Assembly (NCBI GenBank): GCA_049840515.1
Contig: JASGKW010000005.1
Span: 119,467 to 183,466 of the forward strand
Origin: Muricomes sp049840515
Lineage (GTDB): Bacteria > Bacillota > Clostridia > Lachnospirales > Lachnospiraceae
Reading direction: 5' to 3'
Length of the DNA: 64,000 nt
The notes beneath the pieces were generated by a model. The model worked only from the letters and a program-made list of their open reading frames with translations. It did not search any database and had not been told where the DNA came from. Each line of letters opens with the position of its first letter. The first letter of the stretch is position 1. Below, piece after piece: positions 18,903 through 28,097 of the stretch. Both the position numbers and the translations under genes were made by a program.

Positions 18903-20344
18903 ATGGCAAAGGAAAAGAAATTAGTTGAGGCAATTACATCAAGAGATGAAGATTTCGCACAATGGTACACAGATGTAGTGCGTGAGGCAGAACTGTGTGA
19001 CTACTCAAGTGTAAAGGGATGTCTGAATTATCTGCCCAACGGCTATGCGATTTGGGAGAATATCCAGGCAAGTCTTGATAAACGTTTTAAAGATACAGGT
19101 GTTCAGAATGTATATCTTCCAGTTCTGATACCAGAGTCACTGCTGCAGAAGGAAGCGGCTCACATTGAAGGCTTTGCCCCTGAAGTGGCATGGGTAACAC
19201 ATGGAGGAATGGAGAGACTTCAGGAAAGACTCTGCATCCGCCCTACTTCTGAGACTCTGTTCTGTGATTTGTGGAGCAAAACGGTACAGTCATACAGAGA
19301 CCTGCCAAAGGTGTGGAACCAGTGGAACTCTGTACTGCGCTGGGAGAAAACAACAAGACCTTTCCTTCGTTCCAGAGAATTTTTGTGGCAGGAGGGACAC
19401 ACCATTCATGCGACATATGAAGAGGCGGAAGAAAGAACTATCATGATGCGTGATGTATACGTTGATTGTATAGAACAGGATTTGGCGATTCCTCTGGTCT
19501 GCGGACGTAAGACAGAGAGCGAAAAATTTGCAGGTGCTCAGGATACTTATACAGTTGAGGCATTGATGTATGATGGAAAGGCACTCCAATCTGCGACCAG
19601 CCATTTCTTTGGAAGTGCGTTCCCGGATGCGTTTGGAATCAAATATGCGGATAAGAACAATGAGCTTCACAGTGTATATGAAACATCATGGGACTCTCCA
19701 CAAGAACTATAGGCGCTATTATCATGGTACACGGTGATGACAGCGGACTGGTTTTTCCTCCAAGAATTGCTCCTGTACAGACAAGAATTATTCCCATTGC
19801 ACAGCATAAAGAGGGCGTTCTGGATAAAGCCAATGAACTGTTTGATACATTGAAGGCAGCAGGCTACAGAGTAAATATTGATGATTCTGAGAAGAGCCCG
19901 GGATGGAAGTTCAGCGAGCAGGAGAAACTTGGAATCCCAACCAGAATTGAGATTGGACCTAAGGATATTGAAAATAATCAGGTTGTAGTTGTGCGCCGTG
20001 ATAACAGAGAAAAGATTGTAGTTTCAATAGATGAACTTGCTGACAAACTTTCCGGCATTTTAGAGACAATTCAGCAAGATATGTTTGACAGAGCGAAGAA
20101 ATTCCTGGAAGAGCATATTAGCACTGCGGTAACAATGGAAGAGATGAACGAGAAGTTCAAAGAACGTCAGGGATTCATCAAAGCTATGTGGTGCGGAGAC
20201 GAAGAATGTGAGGGAGAGATTAAATACCTCACAGGCGGCGCATCCTCCAGATGTATTCCAGAGGAACAGGAACAGTTGTCTGACGTCTGCATATATTGCG
20301 GAAAACCAGCGAAACATATGGTATATTGGGGTAAAGCATACTAA
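18903..20344 (+). CDS. proS: Prolyl-tRNA synthetase, archaeal/eukaryal type (one frameshift)
   Basis: Class II synthetase of about 480 residues that charges tRNA-Pro. Motif-2/3-like segments FLRSREFLWQEGHTIHATYEEA and TRTIGAIIMVHGDDSGLVFPP are clear. The compact length, absence of the bacterial editing insert, and a C-terminal zinc domain (CGDEECEG ... CIYCGKPA) ending KAY mark the archaeal-type ProRS. One base is missing in a G run near 19690; with it, SWGLSTRTIGAI reads through. The gene is essential, so a sequence error is the best explanation. It is controlled by the T-box 85 bases upstream, and AGAAGGAG precedes ATG. Confidence 0.94.
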
Positions 20345-20357
20345 AAATTTATGTGCA

Positions 20358-20390
20358 GGGGTCTGTCCCTTTTCAAAAGGGTCAGACCCC
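20358..20390 (+). terminator. Hairpin between proS and the HD-domain gene
   Basis: A 16-bp near-perfect inverted repeat GGGGTCTGTCCCTTTT / AAAAGGGTCAGACCCC followed by TTTG. The U-tract is short, so partial termination or processing is possible. Confidence 0.55.
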
Positions 20391-20414
20391 TTTGAAATAA
20401 AAGGAGATATCAAA

Positions 20415-20979
20415 ATGACAAGAGAAGAAGCATATAACATTCTGACAAAATATATGAAGGGCGAGAAGTATTTACAGCATTCTATGGCTGTGGAGGCGAT
20501 TATGAAGGGCCTGGCGAAGAAACTGGCACCGGGGCAGGAGGAGCGCTGGGGAATTGTAGGACTTCTCCATGACCTCGACGAAGAGCAGTGTGAGTGGCAG
20601 GAACACCCGGAAGTTCACGGTCCTACAGCGGTAGAAATATTAAAAAAGGAAGGGATTGATGATCCGGGAGCTGTTTCAGGCTATCTGTGCCCACAACCCT
20701 GCGTCCGGCGTGAAAGCGAAAACAACACTGCAATATGCGGTGCTCGCAGCGGACCCTATGAGTGGATTCTTAAAAGCCATCGCCCAGATTTATCCGGATA
20801 AAAAAATTGCAAGTGTAAAGAAAAAATCTGTAAATAAAAGATTTGGAGAACTGCGTTTTGCTTCAGGAGCAAACCGGGATTATATGGAATCAATCGAATT
20901 TACCGGGATGACTCTCGATGAATTTATAGATATCGCACTGGAAGAAATGCGTGCCATATCCGACGAGCTGGGATTATAG
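20415..20979 (+). CDS. HD-domain (HDIG) phosphohydrolase family protein (one frameshift)
   Basis: About 187 residues after repair. HD-superfamily metal ligands are visible as KYLQHSMAVEAIM, GLLHDLDEEQ, HGPTAVEIL, and after the break ICAHNPASG and YAVLAADPMSGFL. Removing one G from the GGG at 20666-20668 joins DDPELFQAICAHN to the rest. The start ATG 20415 has AAGGAG 9 bases upstream. Such proteins hydrolyse nucleotides or phosphate esters; the substrate cannot be told from sequence. The gene follows proS and may share its T-box transcript if the intervening hairpin is leaky. Confidence 0.8.
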
Positions 20980-20993
20980 AAAAAGAAAGTTTG

Positions 20994-21129
20994 TTATGGT
21001 TCGGCTGCAGGCTCGATTCCGCGCTGCTGCATCTCGCTTGAGCGAAACGCCAAATAAATTTTTGACATTGTATGGATTAGACACGCTTTCCTCATACAAT
21101 GCCAAAAATTTGCATGGCTGAACCGTAAC
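20994..21129 (-). repeat. GTAACAGTTCAGCC-family element, diverged copy
   Basis: A 136-base element with ends TGTTATGGTTCGGCTGCAG and ATGGCTGAACCGTAAC that are inverted complements with substitutions. The interior holds a long stem: ATTTTTGACATTGTATG / CATACAATGCCAAAAAT. Read on the minus strand it shares GAATCGAGCC, CTCAAGCGAGATG and the terminal GGTTCAGCCATGCAAATTTTT with the 113-bp tandem block. Confidence 0.75.
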
Positions 21130-21148
21130 AAAATATCTGCAAAACCCC

Positions 21149-21177
21149 TTGACTTTCCAATTAAAACGTAATAAACT
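21149..21177 (+). promoter_or_regulatory. Promoter of the rpsL operon
   Basis: TTGACT and TAAACT with a 17-base spacer, 119 bases upstream of rpsL, consistent with a str-operon promoter having a long untranslated leader. Confidence 0.6.
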
Positions 21178-21295
21178 AATTTAGCGTGCACAAAGATACG
21201 CTCTTTTTAGTGCACAAATCAAGATAATTACAATTATCTGCAACCCCCTCCCGCAAAGTCGAGAGGAACGAAACAATCATAGGAGGTGAAAAAGA

Positions 21296-21715
21296 ATGCC
21301 AACATTTAACCAGTTAGTTAGAAAAGGACGTCAGACTTCTGAGAAGAAATCAACAGCACCAGCACTTCAGAAAGGATACAACTCTCTGCAGAAACGTGCG
21401 ACTAATGTATCAGCACCACAGAAGAGAGGTGTGTGTACAGCAGTTAAAACAGCTACACCAAAGAAGCCTAACTCAGCTCTGAGAAAAATCGCCAGAGTTC
21501 GTCTTTCCAACGGAATCGAAGTAACAAGCTACATCCCAGGAGAAGGACACAACCTTCAGGAACATAGCGTTGTTCTGATTCGTGGAGGAAGAGTTAAGGA
21601 CCTGCCAGGTACAAGATACCATATCGTCAGAGGTACACTTGATACAGCAGGTGTTGCTAAGAGAAGACAGGCTCGTTCTAAATACGGCGCTAAGAGACCA
21701 AAAGACGCAAAATAA
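21296..21715 (+). CDS. rpsL: 30S ribosomal protein S12
   Basis: 139 residues, normal for S12. The sequence opens MPTFNQLVRKGR and has the decoding-centre loops TPKKPNSALRK and PGEGHNLQEHS, which hold the lysines changed in streptomycin resistance; both appear in the wild-type form. A strong AGGAGGTG precedes ATG. It is the first gene of the str operon, followed by rpsG, fusA and tuf. Confidence 0.98.
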   Translation: MPTFNQLVRKGRQTSEKKSTAPALQKGYNSLQKRATNVSAPQKRGVCTAVKTATPKKPNSALRKIARVRLSNGIEVTSYIPGEGHNLQEHSVVLIRGGRVKDLPGTRYHIVRGTLDTAGVAKRRQARSKYGAKRPKDAK

Positions 21716-22051
21716 ATTTTAAACACTTTAGAAATTTAGGGTGAAAATTATTTTGATATTTTGGTGCTTGGCGAAGTTCTTTGAATACAAAGTGAAAGAG
21801 CTTCCTTAGCAAGTGTAACTAAACAGTTAAATCGTATCACAAACAGAACTATGATTATCGTACCTTATTGAACATTCAGTTTGATAAGTACAGGTTGCGG
21901 ATTAGACAAAGCCTGTTCATTCAGGTTTTATTATAGAAGAAGTACCGCTGCCACGAGCACATGCAACACGATTGCCATAGAGAGACACATGTGAGTACCG
22001 ATGAATTAATCCCGGCAGAGCCCGGAAGAAGTGATTAAGGAGGGAAGGACC
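21716..22051 (+). other. Intergenic stretch between rpsL and rpsG (336 bases)
   Basis: No gene is supported here. The only structure noticed is a modest hairpin AAGCCTG / CAGGTTT (21909-21928) followed by TTATTATAG, which could be a weak attenuator. The gap is longer than usual for this operon. I found no clear ribosomal-protein binding mimic or promoter. Confidence 0.4.
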
Positions 22052-22522
22052 GTGCCACGTAAAGGACATACTCAAAAAAGAGATGTATTAGCGGACCCAA
22101 TATACAACAATAAGGTTGTTACCAAGCTTGTCAACAACATCATGTTAGACGGCAAGAAAGGTGTAGCACAGAGAATTGTGTATAAAGCGTTTGAGAGAGT
22201 TGAAGCAAAGTCAGAGAAGCCGGCAGTAGAGGTTTTTGAAGAGGCTATGAACAACATCATGCCAGCACTGGAAGTTAAAGCAAGACGTATCGGTGGAGCA
22301 ACTTACCAGGTGCCAATCGAAGTAAGAGCAGAGAGAAGACAGGCTCTTGCACTTCGCTGGCTGACATTGTTTTCTCGTAAAAGAGGAGAAAAGACAATGG
22401 AAGAAAGACTTGCCAACGAAATACTTGATGCAGCAAACAACACAGGTGCATCAGTGAAAAAGAAAGAAGACATGCACAAGATGGCAGAGGCAAATAAAGC
22501 ATTTGCTCACTACCGCTTTTAA
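22052..22522 (+). CDS. rpsG: 30S ribosomal protein S7
   Basis: 156 residues, primary 16S rRNA-binding protein of the 30S head. It reads PRKGHTQKRDVLADPIYNN after the start and contains GGATYQVPIEV and RRQALALRWL, conserved in S7. The start is GTG 22052, with AAGGAGGG upstream; the frame could extend to 22031 but the family start and ribosome site favour GTG. fusA follows after 16 bases. Confidence 0.97.
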   Translation: MPRKGHTQKRDVLADPIYNNKVVTKLVNNIMLDGKKGVAQRIVYKAFERVEAKSEKPAVEVFEEAMNNIMPALEVKARRIGGATYQVPIEVRAERRQALALRWLTLFSRKRGEKTMEERLANEILDAANNTGASVKKKEDMHKMAEANKAFAHYRF

Positions 22523-22538
22523 TTAGGAGGAAAAAATC

Positions 22539-24656
22539 TTGGCTGGAAGAGAATATCCATTAGATAGAACCAGAAATATTGGTATTATGGCTCATATTGA
22601 TGCCGGTAAAACGACATTGACAGAGCGTATCCTGTATTATACTGGTGTAAACTATAAGATTGGAGATACTCATGAGGGTACTGCTACCATGGACTGGATG
22701 GAGCAGGAACAGGAAAGAGGAATCACAATCACTTCGGCTGCTACAACATGTCACTGGACTTTGGAAGAGAAAACAAAACCAAAGACCGGTGCCCTGGAAC
22801 ACCGTATCAATATCATTGATACACCGGGACACGTTGACTTTACTGTAGAAGTTGAGCGTTCACTCAGAGTACTGGATGGTGCCGTAGGCGTGTTCTGTGC
22901 TAAGGGTGGTGTTGAACCGCAGTCAGAAAATGTATGGCGTCAGGCCGACACATACAATGTACCAAGAATGGCATTTATCAACAAAATGGACATTTTAGGT
23001 GCAGATTTTTATAATGCAGTTGAACAGATTAAGACCAGACTTGGAAAGAATGCAATTTGCATTCAGCTGCCAATCGGTAAAGAAGAAGACTTCAAAGGAA
23101 TCATTGACCTGATGGAAATGCAGGCTTACATCTATAATGATGAAAAAGGCGATGACATTTCTGTTACAGAGATTCCAGAAGATATGAAGGATGATGCAGA
23201 ACTTTACCGTACAGAACTGGTTGAGAAAATCTGTGAATTAGATGATGATTTGATGATGGAATACCTGGAGGGTGAGGAACCTTCTGTTGATGCACTTAAA
23301 GCAGCTTTGAGAAAAGGTACTTGTGAGTGTACAGCTATTCCTGTATGCTGTGGTACAGCTTACAGAAACAAGGGTGTTCAGAAGTTGTTGGATGCAGTTA
23401 TCGAATACATGCCGGCTCCAACTGATATTCCTCCAATTGATGGGGTGGATATGGACGGAAATGAGACAGTTAGACATTCTTCTGATGAAGAGCCGTTCTC
23501 AGCTCTGGCATTTAAGATTATGACAGACCCATTCGTAGGTAAGCTCGCTTACTTCAGAGTATATTCAGGATCTGTAAATTCAGGTTCTTACGTTCTGAAT
23601 GCAACAAAAGGCAAGAAAGAGCGTGTTGGACGTATCCTTCAGATGCACGCCAACAAGAGACAGGAACTGGATAAGGTTTATGCTGGAGATATCGCGGCAG
23701 CTATCGGATTTAAGTTCACCACAACAGGTGATACAATCTGTGACGAGCAGCATCCGGTAATCCTGGAGTCCATGGAATTCCCAGAGCCGGTTATTGAGCT
23801 GGCGATTGAGCCTAAGACAAAAGCGTCTCAGGGTAAATTGGGTGAATCTCTTGCAAAACTTGCAGAAGAAGATCCTACATTCCGTGCACACACAGACAAA
23901 GAGACAGGACAGACAATCATCGCAGGTATGGGTGAGCTCCATCTGGAGATTATCGTAGACAGACTTCTGCGTGAATTTAAAGTAGAGGCTAACGTAGGTG
24001 CACCTCAGGTTGCTTACAAAGAGTCCTTCACAAAACCTGTTGATGTAGACAGCAAATATGCAAAACAGTCTGGTGGACGTGGACAGTATGGACATTGTAA
24101 GGTTAAATTTGAGCCAATGGATGTCAATGGCGAAGAAATATACAAATTCGACTCTGCTGTAGTCGGCGGATCTATTCCAAAAGAATACATTCCGGCAGTA
24201 GGTCAGGGTATCGAAGAGGCTATGAAAGCCGGTATTCTTGGCGGATTCCCGGTAGTTGGTGTTCACGCTACTGTATACGATGGTTCTTACCATGAAGTCG
24301 ATTCAAGTGAAATGGCATTCCACATTGCAGGATCTCTGGCATTCAAAGATGCGATGAGAAAAGCTTCCGCTGTACTTCTTGAGCCAATCATGAAGGTAGA
24401 GGTAACAATGCCTGAGGAATACATGGGAGATATCATCGGTGATATCAACTCACGCCGTGGACGTATCGAGGGAATGGATGATTTAGGCGGCGGTAAGATT
24501 GTACGCGCATTTGTACCATTGTCTGAGATGTTTGGATATTCCACAGATTTACGTTCCAGAACTCAGGGACGTGGTAACTACTCAATGTTCTTTGAGAGCT
24601 ATGAGCCAGTGCCGAAGTCTGTACAGGAAAAAGTATTGTCCAACAAAAATGCCTAA
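22539..24656 (+). CDS. fusA: Elongation factor G
   Basis: GTPase of 705 residues that drives ribosomal translocation. G1 is AHIDAGKTTLTER, switch II is DTPGHVDFTVEVERSL and G4 is NKMD. Domains II-V follow, with the domain IV tip GGRGQYGHCKV and the C-terminal GNYSMFFESYEPVP. The start is the rare codon TTG at 22539, set by the ribosome site AGGAGG, giving AGREYPLDRTRNIG as in relatives. It lies in the str operon between rpsG and tuf. Confidence 0.97.
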   Translation: MAGREYPLDRTRNIGIMAHIDAGKTTLTERILYYTGVNYKIGDTHEGTATMDWMEQEQERGITITSAATTCHWTLEEKTKPKTGALEHRINIIDTPGHVDFTVEVERSLRVLDGAVGVFCAKGGVEPQSENVWRQADTYNVPRMAFINKMDILGADFYNAVEQIKTRLGKNAICIQLPIGKEEDFKGIIDLMEMQAYIYNDEKGDDISVTEIPEDMKDDAELYRTELVEKICELDDDLMMEYLEGEEPSVDALKAALRKGTCECTAIPVCCGTAYRNKGVQKLLDAVIEYMPAPTDIPPIDGVDMDGNETVRHSSDEEPFSALAFKIMTDPFVGKLAYFRVYSGSVNSGSYVLNATKGKKERVGRILQMHANKRQELDKVYAGDIAAAIGFKFTTTGDTICDEQHPVILESMEFPEPVIELAIEPKTKASQGKLGESLAKLAEEDPTFRAHTDKETGQTIIAGMGELHLEIIVDRLLREFKVEANVGAPQVAYKESFTKPVDVDSKYAKQSGGRGQYGHCKVKFEPMDVNGEEIYKFDSAVVGGSIPKEYIPAVGQGIEEAMKAGILGGFPVVGVHATVYDGSYHEVDSSEMAFHIAGSLAFKDAMRKASAVLLEPIMKVEVTMPEEYMGDIIGDINSRRGRIEGMDDLGGGKIVRAFVPLSEMFGYSTDLRSRTQGRGNYSMFFESYEPVPKSVQEKVLSNKNA

Positions 24657-24776
24657 ATATCAGAAAAGAACTTGAAAAATATAGGATTATGAAATATAAT
24701 CAGAGATAGCCGAGTAAAAGCGAAAACCAATAAGATGCCTGTAAACAGGCGATATAATTAAGGAGGATTATTCAAA

Positions 24777-25971
24777 ATGGCAAAAGCTAAATTTGAAAGA
24801 AACAAACCACATGCTAATATTGGTACTATTGGACACGTTGACCATGGTAAAACAACATTAACAGCTGCTATTACAAAGACACTTTCTACTAGAGTTGCAG
24901 GAAACGCAGCAGTTGATTTCGACAAGATTGATAAGGCTCCAGAGGAGAGAGAACGTGGAATCACAATTTCTACATCTCACGTAGAGTATGAAACAGAGAA
25001 ACGTCACTATGCACACGTTGACTGCCCAGGACATGCCGATTATGTAAAGAACATGATCACAGGTGCTGCTCAGATGGACGGAGCTATCCTCGTAGTAGCT
25101 GCTACAGACGGTGTTATGGCTCAGACAAAAGAGCATATCCTTCTGTCTCGTCAGGTAGGTGTACCTTACATCGTTGTTTTCATGAACAAATGTGACATGG
25201 TAGACGACGAAGAACTTCTTGAATTGGTAGAAATGGAAATCCGTGAACTCCTGAGCGAATATGAGTTCCCAGGAGATGACACTCCAGTTGTCCAGGGATC
25301 AGCTCTTAAAGCTCTTGAAGATCCTACAGGAGAATGGGGAGACAAAATCATGGAGCTTATGGACGCTGTTGATAGCTGGATTCCAGACCCAGAGCGTGAC
25401 ACAGATAAGCCATTCCTTATGCCTGTAGAGGACGTATTCTCTATTACAGGACGTGGTACAGTTGCTACAGGTAGAGTAGAGCGTGGAACACTTCACGTAT
25501 CTGACGAAATCGAAATCATCGGTATTCACGAAGACATCAAGAAAACTGTTGTAACAGGTATCGAGATGTTCCGTAAACTTCTTGATGAGGCACAGGCTGG
25601 AGATAACATCGGAGCTTCTGCTTCGTGGTGTTCAGAGAACTGAAATCGAAAGAGGTCAGGTTCTGATTAAACCAGGTACAGTACAATGCCACAAGAAATT
25701 TACAGCTCAGGTTTACGTTCTGACAAAAGATGAAGGTGGACGTCATACACCATTCTTCAACAACTACAGACCACAGTTCTACTTCAGAACAACAGACGTA
25801 ACAGGTGTTTGCGATTTGCCAGAAGGCGTTGAGATGTGCATGCCTGGAGATAACGTTGAGATGACAATCGAACTGATTCACCCAATCGCTATGGAAGAGG
25901 GTCTTGGATTCGCTATCCGTGAGGGTGGACGTACAGTTGGATCAGGAAAAGTTGCTAAGATTATCGAATAA
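24777..25971 (+). CDS. tuf: Elongation factor Tu (one frameshift)
   Basis: GTPase that delivers aminoacyl-tRNA to the ribosome, about 397 residues. G1 GHVDHGKTTLTAAIT, DCPGHADYVKNMITGAAQMDGAI and MNKCDMVDDEELLELVEMEIRELL are clear in segments. An extra base near 25616 breaks the frame after AGDNIGA; removing it gives LLRGVQRTEIERGQVLIKPG and the normal C-terminus ending VAKIIE. Because EF-Tu is essential and no second copy is visible, the break is probably an error. AGGAGG precedes ATG, and a strong terminator follows. Confidence 0.95.
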
Positions 25972-26008
25972 TCTATCCGCAGTGAACTGAATATAATCAC
26001 AAATATTA

Positions 26009-26046
26009 CCGCAGTCCCTTTGTATAAAGGGGCTGCGGATTTTTGT
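26009..26046 (+). terminator. Terminator of the str operon
   Basis: CCGCAGTCCCTTT / AAAGGGGCTGCGG stem with GTAT loop, then ATTTTTGTTTTTT. Confidence 0.92.
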
Positions 26047-26113
26047 TTTTTACACACTTTATACTATTGGACTGTAGATTAAATTTTTCTGAAAGACAGG
26101 TCAATATTTTAAT

Positions 26114-26142
26114 TTGGCAAAGGTGTTTTCTTGTGATAATAT
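26114..26142 (+). promoter_or_regulatory. Promoter of the PfkB kinase gene
   Basis: TTGGCA and TAATAT separated by 17 bases, 67 bases upstream of the start codon. Confidence 0.6.
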
Positions 26143-26208
26143 ACTAGATACAAGGGAAGCTATAATTCGGAAGTGCAAACTGATGGCATAAAAGCATGGA
26201 GGAGAAGC

Positions 26209-27106
26209 ATGAAAATTTTAAATTTTGGTTCATTGAATTATGATTATGTATATCAGGTGGATCATATAATGATGCCTGGGGAGACGCAGACAGCATCCAG
26301 CCTGCAAACCTTTTGCGGGGGAAAAGGTTTGAATCAGTCTATAGCGCTTGCCAGAGCGGGTGTTGCTGTGTATCATGCGGGCACTGTTGGTGAGGATGGC
26401 AAAATGCTGTTGGATGTATGTACTGAGAACGGTCTGGATATATCTTATATACGGGAAATAAAAGGAAAGTCAGGTCACACCATTATTCAGCTGGATAAAA
26501 ATGTACAGAACAGTATACTTCTGCATGGAGGGGCAAATAGGGAACAATCCGAGAGAACATATAGATGAGGTTCTGTCTGGCTTTGGCGAAGGAGATATCC
26601 TGCTTTTGCAAAATGAAGTGAATTTTCTGGATTATATAATTGACAGGGCACACGAAAAAGGAATAGTAATCATATTAAATCCATCCCCCTTTGATAGTTA
26701 TCTGGATTTATGCGATATGTCTAAAGTGTCCATATTTCTTTTGAATGAGGTGGAAGGGGCACAGCTCGCGAAAGCAGAAGAACCGGAGACCATTTTGAGT
26801 GTGATGAAAGAAAAATACCCGGGGGCAGCAGTAGTGCTGACACTGGGGAAACTTGGAGCAATCTACCAGGACGGGGATGGGCGGATAAAGCAGGGGAGTT
26901 TTCCGGTTGCGGCGGTAGACACTACGGCTGCGGGGGACACTTTTACGGGATATTTTGTTGCCGGAAAGATTAAGGGAATGCCTCCTGAAGAAATTTTGAA
27001 AATGTGTGCTGCCGCGGCGGGGATAGCGGTATCCAGAAATGGAGCCACGGCATCTATTCCATCCTTACGAGAGGTGGAAAAATATATGGCGGAAATGGGA
27101 ACATAA
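26209..27106 (+). CDS. PfkB-family carbohydrate kinase, ribokinase-like (one frameshift)
   Basis: About 298 residues. The N-terminal PfkB signature is FCGGKGLNQSIALARAG, with a ribokinase-like opening ILNFGSLNYDYVY. The C-terminal signature DTTAAGDTFTGYFV carries the catalytic Asp. A frameshift at about 26540-26556 (one extra base) interrupts the middle; after it, REHIDEVLSGFGEGD resumes. The start ATG 26209 has GGAGGAG upstream. The gene stands alone, with its own promoter and a terminator that overlaps its stop codon. The sugar is not identifiable. It is distinct from the second PfkB gene at 41.6 kb. Confidence 0.82.
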
Positions 27107-27123
27107 ATGCCCATTTCCTTTTT
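27091..27123 (+). terminator. Terminator overlapping the PfkB stop codon
   Basis: Perfect 9-bp stem GGAAATGGG / CCCATTTCC with a 10-base loop and a T5 run. The left arm is inside the coding sequence. Confidence 0.88.
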
Positions 27124-27180
27124 CACTTTTATATTCCGAAAAGATAAGAAAATGCGGCAAAAATTTCTTTTTTTATCTGT

Positions 27181-27786
27181 TCAGAATCCAGACCTGGATT
27201 TTGACATTTGAGCTTCCAATTTATATTTGCAGTAGCTTACACTCATTTCATTTAACATAATCACATTATCTTCTGTCACAGCTGTATTTTCAGGAATAAT
27301 GGTGCGCAGCAGGTACAGCGAACGTTCCATAATATTCTTTCCGAAATACATAGCTTCAATGTCTTTTGAAAACTGTTCCCGCTCTTCCGGAAATATCTCA
27401 TAATACATCACGATAATATCATAGAGGTTTTCACTTTCTTTCCCAAAAAAGAAATTATAAAATGTCAGCGGTTTTCTGAGCACCGCGGTAAGAAAAAGAT
27501 TCCAGATACTGATAAAATTATCCAGGGGTGCCCTCTTTTTCCTGCTCAAAATGTGAAGGGAGTGGCTGTATTGTGTAAAATATTTCATAGATGCCAGAAG
27601 AAGAAGCTGGTCTAAATCTTTGAAATATAAATAAATAGTAGAATTATGAAAACCGGCTCTTTCGGCAATTTTCCTGATAGAGATTTTGGGAAAAGACTCC
27701 TGCTCTAATAATTCCATAGTGGCGTTGATAAACCGGATACGGTTTGCATTTTTGGTTGCTTCATTATCTACATTATTTGAGGACAT
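27181..27786 (-). CDS. TetR-family transcriptional regulator
   Basis: 201 residues. The N-terminal helix-turn-helix has ISIRKIAERAGFHNSTIYLYFKDLDQLLLLASMK in pieces typical of TetR. The C-terminal ligand domain is family-specific and rich in aromatic residues. It is transcribed divergently from the betaine reductase operon across a 311-base gap that contains two related palindromes, so it is the prime candidate for controlling that operon. The ligand is unknown; betaine, or a related methylamine, is an inference from the neighbourhood. Confidence 0.88.
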   Translation of the reverse strand: MSSNNVDNEATKNANRIRFINATMELLEQESFPKISIRKIAERAGFHNSTIYLYFKDLDQLLLLASMKYFTQYSHSLHILSRKKRAPLDNFISIWNLFLTAVLRKPLTFYNFFFGKESENLYDIIVMYYEIFPEEREQFSKDIEAMYFGKNIMERSLYLLRTIIPENTAVTEDNVIMLNEMSVSYCKYKLEAQMSKSRSGF

Positions 27787-27976
27787 AATTCTTATAGATT
27801 CCTTTCAAAATTAACCTTAACTGATTTGGTATGCGTCATGTTATTTCTTGCTATAATTCTACCATTTAACTGCAAAAAATCAAGAATATTTGTCGAAATA
27901 AAAAGAATCCCTGTGAAAATTGGATATAGTTATTTAATAATGAAATATTATTATAGTTAATTGTTATAAATATGAC

Positions 27977-28039
27977 TTGACAATAAGCACGCTTATTGCT
28001 AATATGTATTGTATAATATTTAACAAAAGCGCGCTTGTT
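27977..28039 (+). promoter_or_regulatory. grd promoter with two palindromic operators
   Basis: TTGACA (27977-27982) and TAATAT (28000-28005) have a 17-base spacer. A perfect palindrome CAATAAGC-AC-GCTTATTG (27981-27998) fills the spacer, where a bound repressor would block RNA polymerase. A second, related site CAAAAGCGCGCTTGTT lies at 28024-28039, just past the likely start point. Shared core: AAGCRCGCTT. Both suit a TetR dimer. Confidence 0.72.
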
Positions 28040-28097
28040 AAGTAAGATATTTGGTAAAAATGACGCATTGGTATAGTCCAACTAAAAGGAGGAAGTC

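Noticed and set aside
24777..25971. tuf as a true pseudogene
   Set aside because: One extra base is the only defect and both halves are perfectly conserved; sequence error is more likely.
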